Source: VBAS01 sp965652775 | GTDB taxonomy: Bacteria > Bacteroidota > Bacteroidia > Chitinophagales > Chitinophagaceae | Assembly: GCA_965652775.1 (NCBI GenBank) | Contig: CBFGXP010000012.1 | Coordinates: forward strand, 1-33,717 | Direction of reading: 5' to 3' | DNA: 33,717 bases | Part shown: piece after piece, positions 7,403 to 14,619 of the stretch | Numbering within the stretch: the stretch's first letter is position 1 | How the letters are laid out: each line of letters opens with the position of its first letter | The notes under the pieces: generated by a model | Told to the model about the DNA's origin: nothing | Database searches by the model: none | What the model saw: only the letters and a program-made list of their open reading frames with translations | Translations under genes and position numbers: made by a program

Positions 7403-10136
7403 AAGACCATTTTTTCTTCAGCTATTAAATGTACGAACCTCAGAATGGCGGGTGGTGTCTCAACTCTTTTGGCTCCAGTTCTTCATGGGCACCGGGATCG
7501 CTTTTTTCTTTACGGCTTCATTCTCTCATTTTCTTGAAAAATTCTTCGCATCCCAGGTTGCGTGGGTAATGATCATTTCGTCTCCGCTTTTGTTTTTTAC
7601 CGGGTGGATATTCAACAAATTTGAACATCGCTTTCGCCTTACCCGTGTGGGTACAATAGTTATCATTTTCATGGCGGCAAGTATTCTTATTTTACAAATA
7701 ACCAGCAATTTGATAAAAGGTGATTGGTTTTACTATTTAATATTTGCATGGTATTATGTTCTATACTTAGCGAGCAACCTTTGCTTTTGGAGCATAACGT
7801 CTACACTATTTGATGTACGACAAAGCAAACGGTTATTTGCGGTGATCAGCGCCGGGGATATTCCGGCAAAATTTATTGGCTATACGATGGCTTACTTTTT
7901 CGTAAAAGCAATTGGGCCACTCAATATGCTTTGGCCGGCGTTCTTTTTTATGCTTGGCGCCCTACCCTTTTTATACAAACTGTCAAAATCAGGGGTAGTT
8001 CATCACCACCATCATCATAAAGATCACATAGTCGAATTTGTAGAAGGAAGGGGATTTAAAGCTTTCGTAAAACGGTATACGCTGAATACACTTATCCGGA
8101 GACTTGCCGTGTTGACATTCCTTATTTCTGCATGTCTTGCAATCACCAATTACTCGCTTTACTCCGAAGTAAAAGAAAGGAATTACGATGATAAATCGTT
8201 ATCCAATTTTATTATCTTATTCATGGCAGGTTCGCAGATCATCGCCATATTGGTAAAAATAATTTTTACCGGACGCATTGTTGGTTCTATCGGTATAAAA
8301 AAATCGTTGTTGATCACACCACTTGTCTTATTGACGCTTCTGATAGTTGTTATTTATGCACAATATGCACTTGGTGAAAGCAAATTGGTTTTTTACACAT
8401 TCGGAATGGCGGCAATCGCTATCGAGGTATTAAGAACAACCATTACGAATCCTGTGTTTTTGACTGTGATGCAGCCGCTGAATCCTAATGCAAGATCTAA
8501 AGCACATGCCATTGTAAAAGGTATCATGGATCCTTTCGCGTTTCTTTTTGCAGGCGTGCTGCTCGTTTTTATTAATATGAGATCGGGTAATGAGCTACTT
8601 GTACTTTGCTACATCCTGGCCTTCCTTACAATCTCCTGGATCATTTCAGTTTTACTTGTAAATAAATCATATCATAATACACTTTTAAAAACGATCAGTA
8701 ATCGGTTTTTTAGCCAGGACGAATTCAAACTTTCTGATGAAGAAATTCAACAACAGGTACTGAAAAAAATTAAGACTGGTAATGAAAGTGAAATTATAAA
8801 TATTTTACAAATGCTGAACAGCCATATCAGTAATGCCAGTAAAGAAATTATTTTCAAACTGCTTGATCATCCTTCCGATAACATAAGAAAGACGACATTA
8901 CTCCTGATCCAGAATCGTAACATTAAAGGCGCCGAAGAGAAGTTAAAATACATTGCTGATCATGATACCAATAAGGAAATTCAATACCTCGCTGCCCAAT
9001 CCCTCTGCAAAGAAGAAAATGAACGCCATCATCAAAAACATTATTTACATCACCATGATCCGAAAATAAGACTTGCTGCAATTACGGGCATGATTAAAAA
9101 TTCCGGTAAAGAAAATCTTCAACGTGCCGAAGAATTAATTGATAACCTGATACAATCAGCCCGTATTACGGATAAACAAATGGCATTGCAGATCCTTACT
9201 GAAGTAAAAGAAGAATACAGCCATCCAAATCATGCCGATCTCTTTACTGTAAACCGTAACCTCCGATTAGCGGCTTTTAAAGCAATTGGAGAATCTGCCA
9301 CCCCGGAATTGCTTGAAAAAGCAATGTTCTATTTTAAAGAGCATCCGCTAAATGTAGGAAGTGCTTTGCATGCGGCTGGTGAAAAAGCCATCCCGGTTAT
9401 TCTAAAATATATCTCGAACAGGATTAATCCATCTCTTAAAGAGAAATTAATTCTTACGCTTGGAAAAATCGGTGGCGATAAGTCTCAGGCCACCCTTCTT
9501 CAATTGCTGAAACAGTCTCCATCCGATTCGGGTATAATAGCAAAGGCATTACATCGAAGCCGTTACAAAGCGACTCCTGAAACCCAGGAAAAATTAGAAG
9601 AGATCGCATTTGCATATCTCACATACGGGGTAGAGATCTTGCAAATGCAAAACCAGTTGGACAAACAGCATGAAAAGTATGTTGTTATCAACAGTTCATT
9701 GAACATTGAACTTATCGAGATCAGGAATATATTGATCTGTCTCTTTGGTTGTCTTTATGATCATGAAAAGGCATTCAAAATAAAGCAAGGATTAGACATG
9801 AAAAAGAAAGAAAATGTAGCAAATGCCATGGAGGTGATTGAAATGACCGTCAAAAAAGATCTTGCAATGACTTTTAATCTTCTATATGAACCGGAAGATA
9901 TTGAACACCGGTATAATTCGCTGAAGAACTTCCTGTCGCAAAACAAAACGCAGAATACAGAAACTATTTTTTCCAGGATACTGGAGGAAAAACCAATTTT
10001 TTATAATGCCTGGACCAAAGCAAGCACAATATATATATCAAAAAAAACAGGTACTGAAATACCGGCTGCCCTCATAAAAAAATTTACCAATTCTGAAAAC
10101 CTTCTTTTGAAAGAAACAGCACTGTATGCCCAGTGA
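7395..10136 (+). CDS. Nucleotide-transporter-like (NTT/MFS) membrane protein with HEAT repeats
   Basis: A 913-residue inner-membrane protein. Residues about 20-425 carry around 12 hydrophobic segments in two halves. The segment NLCFWSITSTLFDVRQSKRLFAVISAGDIP (split as NLCFWSITSTLFD at 128-140 and VRQSKRLFAVISAGDIP at 141-157) resembles the FW...R-LF-I-aG region of ATP/ADP (NTT) carriers. A second resemblance is MQPLNPNARSKAHAIVKG in the second half. From about 450 to 740 the chain is soluble and built of HEAT-like helical pairs (e.g. DHPSDNIRKTTLLLI, DPKIRLAAITGMI), and it ends in a further helical region. NTT homologues with HEAT and cNMP-binding domains are known; here the binding domain is a separate gene just downstream in the same frame. 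A run of six His (203-208) lies in the central cytoplasmic loop, and a second His cluster at 545-554. The substrate, if any, is unknown. It may act as a sensor rather than a carrier. Confidence 0.85.
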   Translation: MNRRPFFLQLLNVRTSEWRVVSQLFWLQFFMGTGIAFFFTASFSHFLEKFFASQVAWVMIISSPLLFFTGWIFNKFEHRFRLTRVGTIVIIFMAASILILQITSNLIKGDWFYYLIFAWYYVLYLASNLCFWSITSTLFDVRQSKRLFAVISAGDIPAKFIGYTMAYFFVKAIGPLNMLWPAFFFMLGALPFLYKLSKSGVVHHHHHHKDHIVEFVEGRGFKAFVKRYTLNTLIRRLAVLTFLISACLAITNYSLYSEVKERNYDDKSLSNFIILFMAGSQIIAILVKIIFTGRIVGSIGIKKSLLITPLVLLTLLIVVIYAQYALGESKLVFYTFGMAAIAIEVLRTTITNPVFLTVMQPLNPNARSKAHAIVKGIMDPFAFLFAGVLLVFINMRSGNELLVLCYILAFLTISWIISVLLVNKSYHNTLLKTISNRFFSQDEFKLSDEEIQQQVLKKIKTGNESEIINILQMLNSHISNASKEIIFKLLDHPSDNIRKTTLLLIQNRNIKGAEEKLKYIADHDTNKEIQYLAAQSLCKEENERHHQKHYLHHHDPKIRLAAITGMIKNSGKENLQRAEELIDNLIQSARITDKQMALQILTEVKEEYSHPNHADLFTVNRNLRLAAFKAIGESATPELLEKAMFYFKEHPLNVGSALHAAGEKAIPVILKYISNRINPSLKEKLILTLGKIGGDKSQATLLQLLKQSPSDSGIIAKALHRSRYKATPETQEKLEEIAFAYLTYGVEILQMQNQLDKQHEKYVVINSSLNIELIEIRNILICLFGCLYDHEKAFKIKQGLDMKKKENVANAMEVIEMTVKKDLAMTFNLLYEPEDIEHRYNSLKNFLSQNKTQNTETIFSRILEEKPIFYNAWTKASTIYISKKTGTEIPAALIKKFTNSENLLLKETALYAQ

Positions 10137-10154
10137 AATGTTTATTTTTAATTT

Positions 10155-10613
10155 ATGGAACACGGAAAGGCAAACAGGTTGTTGTTGGTTGAAAAAGTAC
10201 TTGTATTAAAATCTCTTAATTTATTTAAAGACACACCTGAAAACATTCTTGCTGATCTTGCCCCCCTGATGCAGGAAATGCAGTATGAACAGGGCGTGGA
10301 AATTTTTAAAGAAGGTGAAACCGGAGATTGCATGTATATTATTGAACAGGGAAGCATACGAATTCATAAGGGCAATACAACGCTTGCAATACTGAAAGAC
10401 AAGGAAGTATTTGGTGAACTTTCACTATTGGATGCTGATACAAGATCGGCGAGCGCCACTGCTGATACCGACTGTACGCTGTATAAAATAGACCAGGAGC
10501 CTTTTTATGAATTGCTTGACGAAAGACCTGAAGTAGCAAGAGGTTTTATTAAAATTCTTTGCCAGCGATTAAGAACAATGAATGAAAAGTCCCGCCAGAG
10601 TGATACCAGCTAA
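10155..10613 (+). CDS. Stand-alone cyclic-nucleotide-binding domain protein
   Basis: A 152-residue cytoplasmic protein made of one cNMP-binding domain (about 22-145). The phosphate-binding cassette reads FGELSLLDADTRSASA: Glu88 and Arg97 are the residues that hold the ribose and the cyclic phosphate in CRP-type domains, and both are present, so binding of cAMP or cGMP is plausible. There is no helix-turn-helix after the domain, so it is not a CRP-type transcription factor. The gene starts 18 bp after the stop of the membrane protein and lies in the same reading frame, the two being separated by TGA and TAA. In related proteins this domain is fused to the HEAT part. The stop codon overlaps the convergent pth gene by 4 bp. 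Confidence 0.9.
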   Translation: MEHGKANRLLLVEKVLVLKSLNLFKDTPENILADLAPLMQEMQYEQGVEIFKEGETGDCMYIIEQGSIRIHKGNTTLAILKDKEVFGELSLLDADTRSASATADTDCTLYKIDQEPFYELLDERPEVARGFIKILCQRLRTMNEKSRQSDTS

Positions 10614-11185
10614 ACTGAATATTCTGTACTGTTAACATCATTCATCGTAAGATCGATGCCTCTGGTTGCAAAGCTCTCTATTACATCGACTGCTCTTTCA
10701 ATTTTTAATTTCACCAATGGCTCTTCTTCTTTTCTCCATTTACTCAATACAAAATCTGCCTGTAATCCCTTAGGATATTCATTCCCGATCCCAAATCGAA
10801 GTCGCGGATACGCTCGTGATGCTAATATTGATTCCACGTTTCTCAACCCGTTATGACCACCATCACTGCCCGAAGGGCGAAGCCTCATTTTATTTAAAGG
10901 AAGTGAAACATCATCTGTTATTACCAGGATATTTTCAATTGTAATTTTTTCTTTGTCCATCCAATACTTTACCGCATTTCCGCTTAAGTTCATGTAGGTG
11001 GTTGGGCATATGCAAATGAAAATTTTACCTTTCCATTTTATCGTGCACGTATATGCTAACCTGGCCGAAGTAAAACTACCGCCGTGCTTTTGGACAAACG
11101 CATTTACCACATCAAAGCCAATATTATGCCTCGTGTGTGTATACTCGTTACCAAAATTTCCAAGCCCTGCAATTAAAAATTTCAT
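10610..11185 (-). CDS. pth: Peptidyl-tRNA hydrolase
   Basis: Releases tRNA from peptidyl-tRNA that falls off the ribosome, an essential cytoplasmic recycling step. All known catalytic and binding positions are present in the 191-residue chain: Asn10 (GLGN), catalytic His20 (TRHNIGFDVV), Asn66 (TYMNLSG), Asp91 (ITDD) and Asn112 (GGHNGL), with the usual FGIGNEYPKG region. The start MKFLIAGLGN is the family start. It is the last gene of the prs-rplY-pth series, a common bacterial order, but a strong hairpin with a T-tract separates it from rplY. The last codons run into the convergent cNMP-binding gene. Confidence 0.97.
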   Translation of the reverse strand: MKFLIAGLGNFGNEYTHTRHNIGFDVVNAFVQKHGGSFTSARLAYTCTIKWKGKIFICICPTTYMNLSGNAVKYWMDKEKITIENILVITDDVSLPLNKMRLRPSGSDGGHNGLRNVESILASRAYPRLRFGIGNEYPKGLQADFVLSKWRKEEEPLVKLKIERAVDVIESFATRGIDLTMNDVNSTEYSV

Positions 11186-11250
11186 TACCTAAACTATAGC
11201 TTATTTAAAGATAGCAACTTCATATTTTCAAAAAAGTGATCAAAGAAATA

Positions 11251-11278
11251 AAAAACCCACTCCGGTTTGAAGTGGGTT
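11251..11278 (-). terminator. Rho-independent terminator after rplY
   Basis: On the minus strand AACCCACT and AGTGGGTT form an 8-bp perfect stem with a 9-nt loop, continuing into TTTTTTATTTC. It lies 20 bp past the rplY stop and separates rplY from pth. Confidence 0.8.
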
Positions 11279-11297
11279 ATTATTAAAGCAGGTGAAC

Positions 11298-11963
11298 TTA
11301 TTTCTTTCCCTTCCCTTTTTCCTTTTCTTCTGCTGGAGCAGCAGCCGCAGCAGGAGCAGCAGCTCCGGCAGCAGGCGTAGCGCCGGCAGCAGGTGTAGCA
11401 GATGCTTCTTCTTGCTTCAACTGGCGTGTCAATACAACCGATGCTATAGGAATTCTTGGCGAATTAAGAATTTCATAATTCGCTTCTTTTACATCTTCAA
11501 CACGAATGTTACCATTCAACTCAAGATTTGTAATGTCTACCTCAATTTGTTCCTTTAAATATTTAGGTAAAGATTTTACCTTCAGCGATTTCATCTTAAT
11601 GACGAGATGACCTCCCTCTTTTACACCTTTTGATACCCCCGTAAACTTGATCGGAATATCAGCGATCACTTTTTTGTCTTCAACAAGCTCCATCAAATCG
11701 ATATGGATCAGTTTGTCGGTTACCTTATCAAACTGCAGATCTTTCAAAATGCAATTGTAAGTAGTGCCATTCAATTTGATTTCTGCTTTCTGAAATTCTG
11801 GTGTATACACGAATGTTTTAAAAGCCATGGAAGGAGCAGCAAAGCTGATCTCCTTTTCACCGCCATAAATTACACCGGGCACCAAATCCTGAGAGCGAAG
11901 TTGGCGGGTGGCTTTCTTCCCGGTTTCGGTCCTCAGTTGTCCTTCGATCGTAATTGATTTCAT
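11298..11963 (-). CDS. rplY: 50S ribosomal protein L25 (Ctc/TL5 form)
   Basis: Binds 5S rRNA in the large ribosomal subunit. The 221-residue chain has the N-terminal L25 domain (about 1-92, starting MKSITIEGQLRTETGKKATRQLR, with VPGVIYGG) and the second TL5/CTC beta domain (about 95-185). The tail from 186 is a low-complexity Ala/Pro stretch (ATPAAG twice, then poly-Ala) ending in basic EKEKGKGKK. Such tails are common in Bacteroidota L25 and are probably disordered. It sits between prs and pth, all on the minus strand, 130 bp after prs. Confidence 0.96.
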   Translation of the reverse strand: MKSITIEGQLRTETGKKATRQLRSQDLVPGVIYGGEKEISFAAPSMAFKTFVYTPEFQKAEIKLNGTTYNCILKDLQFDKVTDKLIHIDLMELVEDKKVIADIPIKFTGVSKGVKEGGHLVIKMKSLKVKSLPKYLKEQIEVDITNLELNGNIRVEDVKEANYEILNSPRIPIASVVLTRQLKQEEASATPAAGATPAAGAAAPAAAAAPAEEKEKGKGKK

Positions 11964-12042
11964 TGTATGTTTATTTATTAGTTACTCGTGAAAATTTTCT
12001 TCCCCACTCCGTGAATCTTATTACCCCCTCTTGCAAGTTTAT

Positions 12043-12058
12043 CCGGAGCTTGTCGAAG
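12043..12058. repeat. Copy of a widespread short intergenic repeat (CCGGAGCTTGTCGAAG)
   Basis: This 16-mer between prs and rplY resembles the very abundant bacterial intergenic motif CCTGAGCTTGTCGAAGG, differing mainly at the left end. The comparison is from memory, and I saw only one copy in the window. Confidence 0.5.
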
Positions 12059-12093
12059 ACCCCTCTTTACATCCCGCAATTCTCTTCGGCTCC

Positions 12094-13041
12094 TTATCTA
12101 TCCTTTCTTTGCGAATGCACAAACAAGCTTGTAATACTTTTATTTTCAAAAGCATTTCTTATAGCCACCGCAAACAGCTCAGCCACAGAAATCATTTTTA
12201 TTTTGGGTGTCGTTTGCCTTAAAGGAATGGTATCACAAACCACTAATTCATCCAACACGCTTTTTTCAATATTCTCATATGCCTTTCCGCTGAGCACCGG
12301 GTGAGTGATCAACGCCCTTACACTCCTGGCACCTTTTTCCATTAAAAGAGCTGCGCTTTTTGCCAATGTACCGCCAGTATCACATATATCATCAATAATT
12401 ACCACATCTCTGTCTGTCACATCCCCTATCACCACCATACTTGCAATTTCATTCGCCCTTTTCCTGTGCTTATCGCAGATCACCATTTCAGCTTCAAAAT
12501 AACTCGCTATCTCTCTAATCCTGTTTGCACTTCCCACGTCGGGGGCGGCAAAGGTAAGGTTTTCAAGCCTCAGATTTTCTATGTAAGGAATAAAAACTGC
12601 ATGGCTGTCGAGATGGTCAACGGGTATATCAAAATACCCCTGGATCTGGGGAGCGTGTAGGTCCATTGTGATCAACCGATCGGCGCCCGCAGCTTGTATC
12701 ATATTAGCAATCAACTTACTTCCGATTGCTACCCTTGGCCTATCCTTTCTATCCTGGCGGGCATAACCATAGTAAGGTATGACTGCAATGATCTTATAAG
12801 CTGAAGCCCTTTTTGCTGCATCTATCATTAATAATAGCTCCATCAGGTTTTCTGCGGGTGAGTGAGTGCTTTGGACCAGGAAAACAAAATCGCCCCGTAT
12901 ACTCTCCATAAAAGTTGGAAGGATCTCGCCGTCGCTAAATCGTTGAATATTGACTTTTCCCAGCCGGCTTCCGTAGCTTTTGCAAATTTGTTCTGCTAAG
13001 CCTTGTGAACCCGTACCAGAAAAAATTTTGGCAGCTGACAT
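12094..13041 (-). CDS. prs: Ribose-phosphate pyrophosphokinase (PRPP synthetase)
   Basis: Makes 5-phosphoribosyl 1-diphosphate from ribose 5-phosphate and ATP for nucleotide, His and Trp synthesis; cytoplasmic. The 315-residue length is typical of class I enzymes. Visible motifs are RFSDGE near the start, ATP-binding RQDRKDRPR, the metal and ATP site MDLHAPQIQGYFDIPVDHL, the flexible-loop residues CDKHRKRANE, and the PRPP-binding VVIIDDICDTGGT. The start MSAAKIFSGTGSQGLA fits the family. Upstream lie a hairpin (13057-13078) and a possible promoter. Confidence 0.97.
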   Translation of the reverse strand: MSAAKIFSGTGSQGLAEQICKSYGSRLGKVNIQRFSDGEILPTFMESIRGDFVFLVQSTHSPAENLMELLLMIDAAKRASAYKIIAVIPYYGYARQDRKDRPRVAIGSKLIANMIQAAGADRLITMDLHAPQIQGYFDIPVDHLDSHAVFIPYIENLRLENLTFAAPDVGSANRIREIASYFEAEMVICDKHRKRANEIASMVVIGDVTDRDVVIIDDICDTGGTLAKSAALLMEKGARSVRALITHPVLSGKAYENIEKSVLDELVVCDTIPLRQTTPKIKMISVAELFAVAIRNAFENKSITSLFVHSQRKDR

Positions 13042-13056
13042 GTTTTGATTTGATTA

Positions 13057-13078
13057 CTCCAAAGGGATTTCTTTGGAG
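13057..13078 (-). promoter_or_regulatory. 5' leader hairpin of prs
   Basis: CTCCAAAG and CTTTGGAG form an 8-bp perfect stem with a 6-nt loop, ending 15 bp before the prs ATG. There is no T-tract, so it is more likely a leader structure than a terminator. A weak promoter, TTTG (13106-13109), 16 bp, TATCTTCG (13082-13089), would start the transcript right at this hairpin. Confidence 0.45.
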
Positions 13079-13147
13079 CGGCGAAGATAATACTTCACCC
13101 CAAATCAAACCTGTGACGGGGAAAAATGTTGGTGTGTATAAACCGGC

Positions 13148-13360
13148 CTATTTTACTGAGGCAATAGCGGTGGTGTTGGTATTTGTTTGCGGCTCGGTTA
13201 TTTTTTGTTCCTTTTCAGAATAGCTGACGCTGGTTGTGTTGCAACTATAGAAAAGAGCTGAACAAATAAAAATTGAAAAAAATAATACGACTATATACAC
13301 ACCGGCAAAAAATAAAATTGGGTGCAGTGCGCCAATTGGGGATACAGATCTCTTATTCAT
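13148..13360 (-). CDS. Possible small single-pass membrane protein
   Basis: A 70-residue open frame in an otherwise empty gap between prs and radC. It starts MNKRSVSPIGALHPILFF and has one strong hydrophobic segment (about 15-40, AGVYIVVLFFSIFICSALFY), then CNTT and a Ser/Thr/Asn-rich hydrophilic tail. The positive N-terminus suggests N-in topology with the tail in the periplasm. I do not recognise a family. Support is the protein-like composition and the absence of any competing frame; against it are its short length and lack of a clear promoter. It could be co-transcribed with prs, about 105 bp downstream. Confidence 0.45.
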   Translation of the reverse strand: MNKRSVSPIGALHPILFFAGVYIVVLFFSIFICSALFYSCNTTSVSYSEKEQKITEPQTNTNTTAIASVK

Positions 13361-13461
13361 ACGGTCTTGGATTTAGTTTTTCAAAGGTTTGGATCAAATC
13401 TTCAGGGCTATACCCTAAAAGTTGTATTTTCTGAGCCTAAATTATTTGTTAATCTTGGGTG

Positions 13462-14154
13462 ATGCAAGAGCAGAAATACTCTATCAAGCAATGGGCAAAA
13501 AACGATAGACCAAGAGAAAAATTACTATTGAATGGCGCTCATACGCTCAGCGATTCTGAATTGCTGGCAATACTCATTTTGAACGGTTCACGAGAAAAGA
13601 CTGCTGTTGATCTTGCAAAAGATGTTTTGAAGCTGAGTAAAGACAATCTATCAGAGTTAGGGAAGCTTTCAATAAAGGATTTAATGAGAGTGAAAGGAAT
13701 CGGAGTCGCAAAAGCCATTGCAATTTCTGCGGCACTTGAAATAGGAAGGAGACGACAAGCAAGCGGGTCACTACAAAAAAGAATAATTACCGCCAGCCAC
13801 GATATGGCTGAATTTCTTGTAGCAAAACTAAAAGATTACAGGCACGAAGTTTTTGCGGTAGTATTTCTGAACAGAGCAAATAAAATAAATCATTTTGAAA
13901 TTGTAAGCGAAGGTGGCATCACGGGTACTGTTGCTGATCCACGGATCATTCTCAAAAAAGCATTAGAAGAAGATGCAGTAAGCATTATACTTTGTCACAA
14001 TCATCCATCAGGGAGTTTAAAACCCAGCAGGGCTGATGAAGATCTCACAAATAAGATAAAGGAGGCTGCTAAATATTTCGATATCAAAGTACTTGATCAT
14101 ATGATAGTGAGTGATGCCGGGTATTTCAGCTTTGCAGATGAAGGACTGTTATAA
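13462..14154 (+). CDS. radC: RadC family JAB-domain protein
   Basis: A 230-residue member of the RadC family: an N-terminal helix-hairpin-helix region (about 15-100, with LMRVKGIGVAKAIAISAALEIGRR) and a C-terminal JAB/MPN metalloprotease-like domain. The metal motif HxHPxGx7D reads HNHPSGSLKPSRADED, with His179, His181 and Asp192, and the ligands are intact. A GTG directly precedes the ATG at 13462; I chose the ATG. The cellular role of RadC is not settled; the old link with radiation repair is not supported. Copies often ride on mobile elements, but nothing around this one suggests that, and it appears chromosomal. A convergent 16-bp hairpin lies just after the stop. Confidence 0.94.
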   Translation: MQEQKYSIKQWAKNDRPREKLLLNGAHTLSDSELLAILILNGSREKTAVDLAKDVLKLSKDNLSELGKLSIKDLMRVKGIGVAKAIAISAALEIGRRRQASGSLQKRIITASHDMAEFLVAKLKDYRHEVFAVVFLNRANKINHFEIVSEGGITGTVADPRIILKKALEEDAVSIILCHNHPSGSLKPSRADEDLTNKIKEAAKYFDIKVLDHMIVSDAGYFSFADEGLL

Positions 14155-14169
14155 GGAAATTTCCAAAAC

Positions 14170-14213
14170 AAATTCCAAATTCCAAAAACTGTTCCCGTTG
14201 GAATTTGGAATTT
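14170..14213. terminator. Bidirectional terminator between radC and the DUF3467 gene
   Basis: AAATTCCAAATTCCAA (14170-14185) and its exact complement TTGGAATTTGGAATTT (14198-14213) form a perfect 16-bp stem with a 12-nt loop, running into TTTTT on the plus strand. Each arm is two copies of a 7-mer (AAATTCC). It lies between convergent stops, 16 bp after radC and 19 bp from the DUF3467 gene. Confidence 0.8.
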
Positions 14214-14231
14214 TTGCATTTGTGATTTATC

Positions 14232-14543
14232 TCATGCTTGTGCCGTTGGCCCTCCAAAATTCATTGGCAATTGAATATCTTCAAGATCCTTTATTGAGCC
14301 ATTGGCTCCCTCATACCGGGAAATATTTTCTGTCAATGCCTTCATAAACCTTTTGGCATGTTGGGGAGTAAAAATAATTCTTGACTTAACTTTACTTTTC
14401 GGTGTACCGGGCATCACGTTTACAAAATCAATTACAAACTCTGCATGTGAATGGGTGATAATAGCAAGATTAGCATAAGAGCCTTCAGCCACTTCTTCTG
14501 ATATCTCAATATTTAATTGATTGGGTTGTTGCGGTTGGTCCAT
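14232..14543 (-). CDS. DUF3467 domain protein
   Basis: A 103-residue protein of a family of unknown function that is widespread in Bacteroidota. The core reads GSYANLAIITHSHAEFVIDFVNVMPG, then SRIIFTPQHAKRFMKALTENISRYE, typical of DUF3467. There is no signal peptide, so it is probably cytoplasmic. It starts MDQPQQPNQLNIEI. It follows the first SusC/SusD operon, separated by a terminator, and the weak box TACCTTGG (14561-14568) lies 17 bp before its ATG, suggesting its own promoter. A degraded paralogue lies in the matching place after the second operon (20901-21131). Confidence 0.9.
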   Translation of the reverse strand: MDQPQQPNQLNIEISEEVAEGSYANLAIITHSHAEFVIDFVNVMPGTPKSKVKSRIIFTPQHAKRFMKALTENISRYEGANGSIKDLEDIQLPMNFGGPTAQA

Positions 14544-14572
14544 GTAAAAAATTTAGGTGGCCAAGGTAAATT

Positions 14573-14603
14573 AAAAAGGCTTTTGCAGTTGCAAAGCCCT
14601 TTT
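14573..14603 (-). terminator. Terminator after the first DUF1735-type lipoprotein gene
   Basis: On the minus strand AAAAGGGCTTTGCA and TGCAAAAGCCTTTTT pair along about 14 bp with one bulge and one G-U pair, followed by TTTTTAATTT. It lies 16 bp past the stop of the gene at 14620. Confidence 0.65.
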
Positions 14604-14619
14604 AAATAAATCAAATATT

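Noticed and set aside
8001..8018. His6 run as a cloning tag or vector contamination
   Set aside because: It is internal, in native codons and flanked by continuous family-like sequence; no vector or cleavage-site sequence is present.
11292..11558. Ser/Arg-rich plus-strand frame across rplY
   Set aside because: Its odd composition is the reverse reading of the Ala/Pro-rich L25 tail, and it is not a real gene.
13462..14154. radC as a sign of a mobile element or genomic island
   Set aside because: Its neighbours are core genes and I see no integrase, attachment site, tRNA or composition change.
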